NCBI GenBank assembly: GCA_943736015.1
Contig: OX031057.1
Location: 56,651,001-56,715,000 of the forward strand
Length of the DNA stretch: 64,000 bases
Direction: 5' to 3'
Origin: Tridacna crocea
Lineage: Eukaryota; Mollusca; Bivalvia; Cardiida; Cardiidae
Part shown: piece after piece, positions 54,001 to 61,700 of the stretch
Position numbering within the stretch: the stretch's first letter is position 1
Layout: each line of letters begins with the position of its first letter
Made by a program: the position numbers and the translations under genes
The notes under the pieces: model-generated
Told to the model about the DNA's origin: nothing
The model's input: only the letters and a program-made list of their open reading frames with translations
The model's database searches: none

Positions 54001-56683
54001 ACTACCAAATATGCTTGCATCTTTAAGTCTCTATAATGAAACAATTACATGACTTCAACTCTGACATGACAAAAATGTACATGTATTTGAAAACACTGTG
54101 GGATGAGGAGAAAATGCTGGTAACCAGCATTTTCTCTTTTTCCTCAATGTTTTCTACTACAGAAACACACTCAATCCTTTGAGCCACATTTTAACTCTAA
54201 CACACAATCCCGACTTTTAATGACCCTGAGAAAGACGCCTTTTGAAAACATCGAGGGAAAAGGAGAAAATGCTGCTAACCAGCATTTTCTCCGTTTACCA
54301 CAATGTTTTCTACCCTTCCCAAACCAGAGTTCAATTTTTCAGTCACAATTATTTTGCCATCTGCAAATGCTTACAATTTGAACCAGTCTAAAATTTTGTC
54401 ATTTGGTAAAAGGTTAATGTGTTGTCTGCAAATGTTTGTCTAAAACTAAGCAACCTCATAAAGGATTATCTCTTTACCAAATGACAAAATTTTAGACTGG
54501 TCCAAATTGAAAGCATTTGCAGTTGACAAAATAAACATAACTCAAAATTTGAAATTTGTTTCCAGCAGGGTAGAAAACATTGTGGGAAAAGGAAAAAATG
54601 CTGGTTACCAGCATTTTCTCCTTTTTTCCCACAATGTTTTCAAAATGCTTCTTTTTCAGGGTCGCGAAAACCAGGGATTGTTTGGGAAAGGGTTAGCACA
54701 GGAAAGTCATTGATGTCAATTCTCTCTCTCTTTCTTTGCTTGTTGTTTGACGATGCAGTTTAACTCATTACCAAACAACAAAACAATAGATTTGCCCAAA
54801 TCGAAAGCATTTGCAGACGACAAAATAAAAAAGACGGAAAAACTGAAACTTGTTTTGTGAAGGGTAGAAAACATTGTGGGAAAAGAAGAAAATGCTGGTA
54901 ACCAGCATATTCTCCTTTTCCCATAATGTTTTCCAAAGGCCTCTTTCTCAAGGTTGTCAAAAGTAAGGATTGTGTGGTAATGGTTTAAAACAGTATTTCA
55001 ACTACATTAAGGCAGTCAGTGTGCACATCAATATAGTTCTTGAGTTTTTTCACAAACCATATGCTCAGCACATTTCCACCAACTGTCTACTTTGCCAGAA
55101 GAGGAAATCAACTTACAAATATGTCCAAGGTCAAACACAACGCATGGCAATTCTTTTCAGTGAAGTATTCTTTGCAGAATTGTGCACCAGAAGATAAAAT
55201 TTTAGACTCTTCCATATTGAAAGTGTAGCATACTGGTCTATCCCACAGATAGATGTAACAGTATAGCTTGTGTTGGTATAAGGGGACACTTATACTGCCT
55301 TGCTATAGAGCTAGCTTTTGTAGCAAAGTGGTAAAGTGTTTGCCCTGAGAGTTGAGACCTGAGGTCCAGGGATCAAACTCTGTTAGTAATGGCTGTTTGT
55401 GAGAACTGTTACAAAAGCATCTGCAGATAACATTATTACATATGTCTTACAAAATGCAACTTGTCTTATAATGCCTTACCACACAATCCCAAGCATCAAC
55501 TGTAGAACTTGCTTTTTGGTGTCAGGAGCATTGATATGTCACCAAAGCAATTTATTACTGAAGTAATGGTCATTTTCCACCAACTGTTTTCAAGTAATAG
55601 AGGGTACTTAAAATGAGTAAGGAGAATAATCAAAGGGAAATAAGTCGAAAAATATACAGAGTTATGGTTCTTGTACATGACACTTAGGCCATTAAAGGTG
55701 AAAGGTTAGATTTAAATTATAAATAATGATTTTTTATTAAACCTTTACCACACAACTCAGTTTAAACAACCTTAAGGAAGAAGGCCTTTGAAAAACACTG
55801 CGGTAAAAGGAGAAAATGCTGACTACCAGCATTTTCTCCTTTTTCAACAAAGCTTTCTACTTTTTCAAGGACAACTGTTAACAAAAAATTCCTTCAAAGA
55901 GAATGAGTCTTTAATTTTACAGTGTGGTAGAGGTTTAAGGTGGTCAATATTTCTCTCACCTCCGATTTTCTCTGTTTTTCTAGGACAGAATCCAAAAATG
56001 TCAGGGTTCTGTCAACAGATTTGGTGGCTCTTTTCTGTCTGGTTTCAGTGTTTGTATCACAGTCTGTTAAACTTTGAAACCAGTCTGGTAAAATTGCTTC
56101 CTGTAACTTCATAAATCCCTCAACATCAACCTGATGTAAAAGAATATACAAAGAGTTGCAAATACAAAAATTCTGAAAAATCAGAATTTCAAGAACCTAG
56201 TCTTTATTTTTGTGGCCATTCTGAGTGACTGCGGGTTAATTTACTTTGACTTGGAGCAGAACGTCTATTGCTTTTGTGGATGGTGAAGATTCAGATCAGC
56301 CTGCATTGAAAATATATCTGATCTTTGACCCAACTGTTCATCTACTTAGCAACTTATTTTGGCCTACACAATGTTTTCTACCCTTCACAAAACAAACTTC
56401 AAATTTTCAGTCACTTTTATTTTGTCGTCAGCAAATGCTTTCAATTTAGACGAGCCTAAAATACTATCATTTGGTAATGAGTTAAATGATAAGAAAAAGT
56501 ATGCATGTACTCACCTTCATCTTTCCTCTCTTCGCCCAAAGTCCAACAGAATGTTTATCATTATAACCTGATGGCACTTCTGTCCCCGAGTCATGCAAAG
56601 ATGTGTATACAACCTGTTGATCTAGGACTGCAAACTTTGCCATGCCCTGTTTAAACCCATTTATCACTTCTTGGTACTGCACC
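41943..56683 (-). CDS. QTRT2: Queuine tRNA-ribosyltransferase accessory subunit 2, 8 exons, N-terminus outside or missing
   Basis: Non-catalytic partner of QTRT1; the heterodimer exchanges guanine-34 for queuine in tRNAs Asn, Asp, His and Tyr and is associated with mitochondria. Exons in transcript order: 56515-56683, 55960-56130, 53931-54030, 52526-52614, 50762-50862, 48569-48694, 45999-46124, 41943-42066. Phases agree throughout and give 334 residues; human QTRT2 has about 415, so roughly 70-80 N-terminal residues are missing. Landmarks are [82 protein letters not shown], the zinc site CQCYCC (C-x-C-x2-C) with His 26 residues on (IHNF), and HHYFQFF. The intron between exons 5 and 6 is U12-type. 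The missing exon(s) should lie beyond the retrotransposon at the window end. Confidence 0.93.
42107..43555 (+). mobile_element. Interspersed element with 166-bp sub-repeats, QTRT2 last intron
   Basis: The left end holds the palindrome GGGCCAAGATGGCCC followed by ATCGCTCACCTG. The right end holds GAGCACGTTGTGCTC followed by AGGTGAGCTAA, so both ends carry an inverted (A)GCTCACCT. Between them are six to seven tandem copies of a 166-bp repeat (gtagccccca at 42331, 42497, 42662, 42828, 42994 and 43159). No ORF. A second structural analogue of the ATACGCCCG elements. Confidence 0.65.
43926..44147 (+). mobile_element. Hairpin MITE, variant stem
   Basis: The hairpin tip is aaattgctctatacgagcaattt. 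The right TTAA (44144-44147) is shared with the next copy. Confidence 0.72.
44144..44368 (-). mobile_element. Hairpin MITE, reverse
   Basis: Shares its left TTAA with the variant copy before it; right end TTAG. Confidence 0.78.
44369..44649. other. Gene-free stretch of QTRT2 intron
   Basis: Holds a decayed interspersed repeat (cagtccatgcaggctaacatgg, 44408-44429) related to segments at 47695-47735 and 57230-57260. Nothing else is recognised. Confidence 0.4.
44650..44878 (-). mobile_element. Hairpin MITE, reverse
   Basis: Full length with both TTAA. Confidence 0.8.
45154..45879. mobile_element. Non-autonomous hAT-like element
   Basis: 726 bp with terminal inverted repeats CAGGGTTTTCC and GGAAAACTCTG (one mismatch) and flanking duplication TAACTAG at 45147-45153 and 45880-45886. 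hAT elements typically give 8-bp duplications and CAG-type ends. Subterminal repeats of ggggtcatttgaa / gagggtcatttcat are seen. No transposase ORF. It sits between QTRT2 exon G and the last exon. Confidence 0.75.
45999..46124 (-). CDS. QTRT2: QTRT2 exon G (zinc site)
   Basis: Acceptor tttcag, donor gtaagt. It encodes [20 protein letters not shown] with the three zinc Cys, then AYINHLL. Confidence 0.95.
46189..46389 (-). mobile_element. Hairpin MITE with one stem arm deleted
   Basis: The left stem is shortened to acattgtggtaaccagcatt, removing most of one arm; the other arm is intact. Left TTAA present. Confidence 0.75.
46817..46983. mobile_element. Foldback element, AATAATCTTC family
   Basis: Two arms of about 70 bp (outer AATAATCTTCTTTCTATCG, then ataaaccac and gttatgaggc) are almost perfect inverses around a 25-nt centre with its own gggc-tat-cgccc hairpin. 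Confidence 0.75.
47013..47101 (+). mobile_element. Hairpin MITE left-arm fragment
   Basis: TTAA to TTAA, but only 89 bp and without the hairpin. The right TTAA is shared with the next copy. Confidence 0.6.
47098..47321 (+). mobile_element. Hairpin MITE, variant stem (attgctcattacgagcaat)
   Basis: Full length with a perfect stem from cactgtgggaaaagg to its inverse. The right TTAA is shared with the next direct copy. Confidence 0.8.
47318..47540 (+). mobile_element. Hairpin MITE, direct
   Basis: Third link of a TTAA-joined chain; right end decayed. Confidence 0.75.
47752..47982 (-). mobile_element. Hairpin MITE, reverse
   Basis: Full length, right end mutated (gtgaagggtaaa). Confidence 0.75.
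47983..48568. other. QTRT2 intron sequence without recognised features
   Basis: AT-rich, with a small inverted repeat near 48417-48540 (ccagttggcttttgag and its inverse ctcaaaaaccagct). No gene seen. Confidence 0.45.
48569..48694 (-). CDS. QTRT2: QTRT2 exon F (downstream of U12-type intron)
   Basis: Starts with one base after agtagag, giving [16 protein letters not shown] across the junction. It ends NEKK with donor gtaagc in phase 2. Charged linker [10 protein letters not shown] in the middle. Confidence 0.92.
48892..49120 (+). mobile_element. Hairpin MITE, direct, inside the U12-type intron
   Basis: Full length; its TTAA 49117-49120 is shared with the next, reverse copy. Confidence 0.82.
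49117..49344 (-). mobile_element. Hairpin MITE, reverse
   Basis: Full length with a perfect hairpin. A left-arm fragment follows from its TTAA (49341 to about 49427). Confidence 0.82.
49532..49766 (+). mobile_element. Hairpin MITE, direct
   Basis: Full length, both TTAA. Confidence 0.8.
50499..50727 (+). mobile_element. Hairpin MITE, direct, 34 bp from QTRT2 exon E
   Basis: Full length, both TTAA. It lies just inside the U12-type intron next to its 5' splice site. Confidence 0.82.
50762..50862 (-). CDS. QTRT2: QTRT2 exon E (upstream of U12-type intron)
   Basis: Acceptor cttgtag. It encodes [24 protein letters not shown] and IDIFDS, then stops after two bases of a Ser codon. The intron begins ATATCCTTT at 50761. 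Confidence 0.92.
51080..51222 (-). repeat. tRNA-derived SINE, second copy
   Basis: The minus strand reads GGTTAGCTAAGTGATTAGCA (A-box region) and a B-box-like GGTTTGATACT, with a body matching that at 40875-40946 (attcctctc, tcattgagac). Confidence 0.5.
51494..51689 (-). mobile_element. Hairpin MITE, reverse, one stem arm lost
   Basis: The stem is reduced (acattgtaatctgcattttctc). Left TTAA present. A diverged direct copy precedes it (51256-51400). Confidence 0.7.
51772..52015 (+). repeat. Interspersed repeat (gtccgtctgt family) interrupted by a palindrome
   Basis: Body matches 36270-36400: gtccgtc repeats, attgcctgtttctggcaggg, then cacaatcagtgatagctc. The match is broken by the 51875-51986 palindromic insertion. 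Confidence 0.55.
51875..51985. mobile_element. Perfect palindromic insertion, 52-bp arms, with target duplication
   Basis: Arms 51875-51926 and 51934-51985 are exact inverses around a 7-nt loop. Ends are CACAGGCGTTCG and CGAACGCCTGTG. Flanks are atattaag (51867-51874) and gtattaag (51986-51993), a 7-of-8 match, absent as a pair in the related uninterrupted repeat at 36.3 kb. This fits a tiny hAT-type foldback. Confidence 0.75.
52049..52293 (+). mobile_element. Hairpin MITE, direct, diverged hairpin
   Basis: The stem is enlarged by caaatgcaggttatat. A further diverged copy follows (52293-52505), ending just before QTRT2 exon D. Confidence 0.65.
52526..52614 (-). CDS. QTRT2: QTRT2 exon D
   Basis: 89 bp after a strong polypyrimidine tract and tttcag, donor gtatgt. 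It completes a Gly codon and encodes [16 protein letters not shown]. Confidence 0.9.
52760..52988 (+). mobile_element. Hairpin MITE, direct
   Basis: Full length, both TTAA. Confidence 0.8.
53395..53618 (+). mobile_element. Hairpin MITE, direct
   Basis: Full length; TTAA 53615-53618 is shared with the following reverse copy, placing two right ends face to face. Confidence 0.8.
53615..53841 (-). mobile_element. Hairpin MITE, reverse, back to back with preceding copy
   Basis: Full length, both TTAA, 90 bp from QTRT2 exon C. Confidence 0.82.
53931..54030 (-). CDS. QTRT2: QTRT2 exon C
   Basis: 100 bp, acceptor attatag, donor gtgggt in phase 1. It encodes [20 protein letters not shown], matching the IGVIEGG region of QTRT2 proteins. 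Confidence 0.93.
54191..54417 (-). mobile_element. Hairpin MITE, reverse
   Basis: Full length, both TTAA; a partial copy precedes it (54085-54180). Confidence 0.8.
54464..54695 (+). mobile_element. Hairpin MITE, direct
   Basis: Full length, outer ends ATTA and TTAG. Confidence 0.78.
54760..54988 (+). mobile_element. Hairpin MITE, direct
   Basis: Full length, both TTAA. Confidence 0.8.
54989..55736. other. QTRT2 intron B sequence with SINE remnant
   Basis: A tRNA-like stretch (gtagcaaagtggtaaagtg ... ggtccagggatcaaactc) at about 55320-55382 suggests a sense-strand SINE remnant. The rest shows nothing. Confidence 0.4.
55737..55938 (-). mobile_element. Hairpin MITE, reverse, ending 21 bp from QTRT2 exon B donor
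   Basis: Both TTAA present, right arm shortened. Confidence 0.75.
55960..56130 (-). CDS. QTRT2: QTRT2 exon B
   Basis: 57 codons, acceptor catcag, donor gtgaga. It holds [13 protein letters not shown] and [15 protein letters not shown]. Confidence 0.93.
56366..56485 (-). mobile_element. Hairpin MITE half-copy
   Basis: Only the portion from cacaatgttttct to ggtaatgagTTAA, just downstream of exon A in transcript order. Confidence 0.65.
56515..56683 (-). CDS. QTRT2: QTRT2 exon A (first in window)
   Basis: Acceptor tttacag, donor gtgagt. It begins with one base completing a codon from an upstream exon, so it is not the first exon. It encodes the stretch from [10 protein letters not shown] through [17 protein letters not shown] to GKMK. 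Confidence 0.92.
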
Positions 56684-56708
56684 CTGTAAACAAATGAGCT
56701 CTGGGAGT

Positions 56709-56858
56709 TGAACTCATTACCACACGATCCCGACTTTTCCCACAATCTTTTCTACTCTTATCAACAAAAAATTCATCATTTGATCTATGTTTCAATTTTC
56801 TTCTGCAAATGCTCTCAATTTGGAAAAGTCTATTATTTGCTTATGTGGTTAATGCATC
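56709..56858 (-). mobile_element. Hairpin MITE with deleted stem
   Basis: Ends accatt... and ggttaa remain; the hairpin has collapsed to one arm. Confidence 0.6.
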
Positions 56859-56861
56859 TCC

Positions 56862-57091
56862 TTAACTCATTACCAAACGAAAATATTTTGGGCTTGTCCA
56901 TTTCGAAAGCATTTGCAGATGACATGATAAAAAGTGACTGAAAATTTGAAATTTGTTTTGTGAAGGGTAGAAAACATTGTGGAAAAAGGAGAAAATGCTA
57001 GTTACCAGCATTTTCTTCTTTTCCCACAATGTTTTCTAAAGGCCTCTTTCTCAGGGTCGCCAAAAGTAGTGATTGTGTGGTACTGGGTTAA
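56862..57091 (+). mobile_element. Hairpin MITE, direct
   Basis: Full length, both TTAA. Confidence 0.8.
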
Positions 57092-57287
57092 TGTAGTATA
57101 CCAAGCAAGCCAGTAAATACTTATCTACAATCTATCTGTAATAGCCGCATCTTTTAACAACCAACTGAATCATGGGGTAGGCTGGTCCTTGTACATACAG
57201 AAGATTAACCAAAAGGAAAAAGGATCGGCCCAGGTCAGCCTGCATGGACTGCGCGGCTTACCTGGAGCCATACTTTTCACAAATGCA

Positions 57288-57514
57288 TTAATCCTTTACC
57301 AAACAATCCCTTGTTTTTACAATCCGTGGAAAGAAGGCTTTTGAAAACATTGTGGGAAAAGGAGAAAATGCTAGTAACCAGCATTTTCTCCTTTTCCCAC
57401 CATGTTTTCTACCCTATCATGGAGCTGAAGTTTGGCTGCACCATTTTGAATCTATTGTATGCAGATGCTTTTAAACAGAAATAGCCTAAAATTTGACGTT
57501 TGGGAAAGGGTTAA
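57288..57514 (-). mobile_element. Hairpin MITE, reverse
   Basis: Full length, both TTAA. Confidence 0.8.
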
Positions 57515-57781
57515 GCCCCATTTTCACAGAGCATGGCTCATATTTCAGAGCATGGCTCAAATATGAGCCATGCTCTGTAAAAAGGTGGTTAAATGCATTT
57601 TGTAAAAACCATCCACACAATGTTAGCTTGAGCAAAATGCATAAGCTGACTTTGGATGGAACTTTTTGCAACTGGTTAATTTTCTTCAAGTCAAAAAAGG
57701 GATGTTGTAGGTTTGATCACAGCCCAGGATAGATTATCTATGGGTCCTTCCTATTCGGTATCAATGCTGGCTAGGCTGTAG

Positions 57782-58010
57782 TTAACTATTTACCATACAA
57801 TCCCAACTTTTAACAACCTTGAAAAAGAAGCCTTTTGAAAACATTGTAGGAAAAGGAGAAAATGCTGGTAACCAGCATTTTCTCCTTTTCCCACAATGTT
57901 TTCTACCCTTCACAAAACAATTTTCAAATTTTCTGTCACTTTTATTTTGTCATCTGCAAATGCTTTCAATTTGGACAAGTCTAAAATTTTGTCGTTTGAT
58001 AAAGGGTTAA
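57782..58010 (-). mobile_element. Hairpin MITE, reverse, 42 bp before the LTR element
   Basis: Full length with a 27-bp stem and gtaac-type loop, close to the family consensus. Bases 57515-57781 before it hold a SINE-like tail (gtaggtttgatcacag) and no gene. Confidence 0.82.
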
Positions 58011-58052
58011 GCAGTACTAGGGCCAATTTACTGATGGCTAAAAAGATACAAT

Positions 58053-58612
58053 TGTTATGTACATGCCCAGTTATTATTAGCTTTGTTCATGTGTGTATCT
58101 ATTTTTGAATGGTTTTCCCCTGTTGCTATTTTTAGAACTGGATTCTCTCTTGTGGAATATTGTGCTGGAAGTTTCCAGGCCTTTATACAATCTGATTACT
58201 AGAAATTATGCAACTGATTTTAACATGAATTTTCTGGAAGTTTCTCTGTTATTATAAAAGGAAAAGCTTTTTACATCTCAGTGTTCACTAGTTAATACAT
58301 GATTGCCAGACTACAGTGGGGATTATCTTGTGTTTGTGTCATAATTAGTGCCTGGATTACATTCAGTTTGGATTTGGATCAGACTAGACTAAAGTGAGGA
58401 TTACTTTGTGTGCTTGGATTACATTCAGTTTGGATCAGGATCAGATTGGAATTAAGACTGGAATAGTTTGTCTTCTGAATTTAACGTCTAAGGTATTGTT
58501 TTGTACTATTGTAATATTGTCACTGTTTATTTGATATTTTTGTTAATAAATTCTGTTAATTGTTATCGTTTGTTGCTGGCTTCTTCTTTCTAGTTACGCC
58601 TGACTCGTAACA
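58053..58612 (+). repeat. 5' LTR (560 bp)
   Basis: Starts TGTTATG and ends TAACA (TG...CA with TGTTA/TAACA inverted ends). TATAAAAG at 58253-58260 is a likely promoter and AATAAA at 58545-58550 a likely polyadenylation signal. An internal duplication of ggattacattcagtttgga occurs near 58364 and 58418. Confidence 0.93.
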
Positions 58613-58617
58613 GAAAT

Positions 58618-58635
58618 TGGGGGCTCGTCCGGGAT
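58618..58635 (+). other. Primer binding site, tRNA-Pro
   Basis: TGGGGGCTCGTCCGGGAT, five bases after the LTR end, is complementary to the 3' end of tRNA-Pro, the same primer site known from murine leukaemia-type elements. Confidence 0.93.
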
Positions 58636-58762
58636 TGGAAAATAGACTAACGTATTTGTTTTCCATTTTGGACTATCCATCGATTGGAAAATAAGACTAA
58701 CGCATTCGTCTATTAATCAGTAATTATAATAATTTTGTACTTGAATCCAGCAACAAACAAAC

Positions 58763-61700
58763 ATGTCTTTTGACTTAGATAAATTTACGGCTGAACCATC
58801 TGTGGAGTTATTGAATTTGGGTAAAAAGACTGATTTGCTTAATCTTGCTAAGCACTATAAATTGTCTGAAATAAAATCTTCAATGCGTAAACATGAAATT
58901 AAGAACATTTTGGTACAATATTTTGTTGATGAGGAAATTTTTAATGAAAATGCTCTTTCCCTGATAGTTGACGTTCAGTCAGTTTCAAGTTCGAAAGAAC
59001 TTGAATTAAAACTTCAGATCAGACAATTAGAAATTCAGGAAAGAGAGAAAGAAAGAGAATGGGAAGAGAGAGAGAAGGAAAGAGAAAGGGAAAGAGAAAG
59101 GGAGAGAGAAGAAAGAGAAAGGGAAAGAGAAAGGGAGAGAGAAGAAAGAGAAAGGGAAAGAGAAAGGGAGAGAGAAGAAAGAGAAAGGGAAGAGAGAGAG
59201 AAGGAAAGAGAAAGGGAAAGGGAAGAGAGAGAGAAGGAGAGAGAATTTCAATTAAGAATGAGGGAAATAGAAATGCAAGAAAGAGCAAATCAGCCGAAGC
59301 AAAAGATTGAATACAATTTTGATGTTACAAAACATATTAGGCTTGTTCCTCCATTTCAAGAAAAAGAAGTTGATAAATACTTCCTACACTTTGAAAAAGT
59401 TGCAGAAAACTTAAATTGGCCAAGAGAGCACTGGACTTTGCTTCTGCAAAGTGTTTTGATAGGCAAAGCTCGTGAAATTTATACACAACTAGGTGTTGAA
59501 CAAAGTCATCATTATGAGACTGTTAAAGAACTTATTCTCAAAGGTTATGAGCTGGTCCCAGAAGCATATAGACAAAAATTTAGAAATTGTAAAAAAGATT
59601 CTAACCAGACTCATGTTGAATTTGCTAGGAACAAAGAACAGTTATTTGATAGATGGTGCTGTTCTAAGAAAGTAGACCAAAATTATGATAAACTAAGACA
59701 ACTTGTGTTAGTTGAGGAATTCAAACGTTGTATTCAATTTGATGTTAAGACATTCTTAGACGAAAAACAAGTTGAAACTTTAGAAGAAGCAGCTCGTCTG
59801 GCTGATAATTACTATCTTACACATAAAGTTTCTTTTATTGCTAAAGCAAAACCTACTTCCTCACATCCCCAAAATAAATCTATGTCTGGTAATTCATCTG
59901 GCATGCCCAGTCAATCCAATACACCCAAACCCAATTCTACTAGTGAAACCAAAAGTCAATATCCCTTATCCCGACCCACTTGTAACTATTGTAAGAAACC
60001 TGGTCACCTTGTTTCTGAATGTTTGAAATTAAAAAGGAAGTTAGAAAGTGATGAAGCCAAGCCAACAGGGCTCACCACTCTTAGACCAAGGCCACAGTCT
60101 TCTATTAAAACCAATACAATTGACATAGTCACAAAACCCAAGTCTGATTCTACTATGGAGATTTTTGAACCATTTATGTTGAATGGTTTTGTATCACTTT
60201 CAGGTGATAATTGCCCACCTACCCCTATTAAAATTTTAAGAGACACAGGAGCTTCTCAATCTCTTATTTTAGCAGATATACTGCCTTTTTCTGAGAAGAC
60301 TTCTTCCGGTACTAGTGTCCTTATTCAGGGTGTAGAGTGTGGAACTGTTAATATCCCTCTCCATCATGTTAATTTGTCATCAGATTTGGTTACTGGGCCT
60401 GTGGTTATTGGTATTAAACCTTCCTTACCATTTAAAGGTGTCCATTTACTGCTAGGCAATGACTTAGCTGGAGATAAGGTTGTGGTTAATCCACTTGTAA
60501 CTGACACACCAAATATAGGTCAAACAGATGACCCTATCGAGCAGGAAATTCCTGACTTGTATCCTTCTTGTGCAGTTACCCGAGCTATGGCTAAAAAGGC
60601 CATTTTGAAAAACTCAAACTCTGACATTGACTTGACGGATACCTTTATCAGTCAATATTTTAATAATGAGATTAAAAAGTCTCTTGATCCCAGTTTGTCT
60701 GATAATCAGACAGACTTGTCAATGTCTTGTCATTCACCACCACGGTCTATTGACCAAGGTCATGACACGCTGTCAAAGTCACAGCTTATCCAGGAACAGC
60801 AAGCTGATCCTGAGATTTCAAAATTAATTTTTAGGGCTTTACCTGAAGATGAAATTTCAGAGGTCCCAATGTGTTACTATATAAAGAATGGGATTCTTTT
60901 GAGAAAATGGCGACCATTTGATGTCCCAGCTGATGATGAATGGGCTGTTTACCACCAAATTGTGGTTCCAAAGTCATATCGTCATGAAATACTAAGTATA
61001 GCCCATGAAAGTCCTATGTCAGGTCATCTAGGTATAAACAAGACCTATCACAAAATTATTACTCATTTTTATTGGCCTGGTCTCAAATCAGATGTCTCTA
61101 AATATTGTAAAACTTGCCATACATGTCAAATGGTAGGTAAACCCAACCAAACAATTCCCAAAGCTCAATTACAACCTATTCCTGCTTTTGATGAACCTTT
61201 CAGTAGGATACTTATAGATTGTGTTGGTCCTTTACCTCGAACCAAGTCAGGAAATGAGTATCTCTTAACAATTATGTGTACTTCTACACGTTTTCCTGAA
61301 GCTATTCCTTTAAGAAACATCAAAACAAAGTCAATAGTCAAAGCTCTTATAAAATTTTTCACATTTGTTGGTCTTCCAAAATCAGTTCAGTCTGATCAAG
61401 GGTCAAATTTTATGTCTGGTATATTCCAACAGGTTATGCATGAATTAGGGATCAAGCAATACAGGTCATCCGCCTATCACCCTGAAAGTCAAGGTGCTTT
61501 AGAAAGATTTCACCAGACATTAAAAAATATGATAAGGTCATATTGCTTTGACACTGAAAAAGATTGGGATGAGGGCATCCATTTGTTACTATTTGCAGCC
61601 AGAGAATCTGTACAAAAATCTCTTGGTTTCAGTCCTTTTGAATTAGTTTTTGGCCATTCTGTTCGTGGACCTTTAAAACTTTTGAAGGAGAAATTTCTCT

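Noticed and set aside
57486-57689. Minus-strand ORF as the missing N-terminal exon of QTRT2
   Set aside because: It does not match the N-terminal block expected for the family and lacks a phase-2 donor.
59019-59288. Long minus-strand ORF rich in Leu/Phe/Pro/Ser
   Set aside because: Shadow of the purine-only Glu/Arg tract of the Gag frame.
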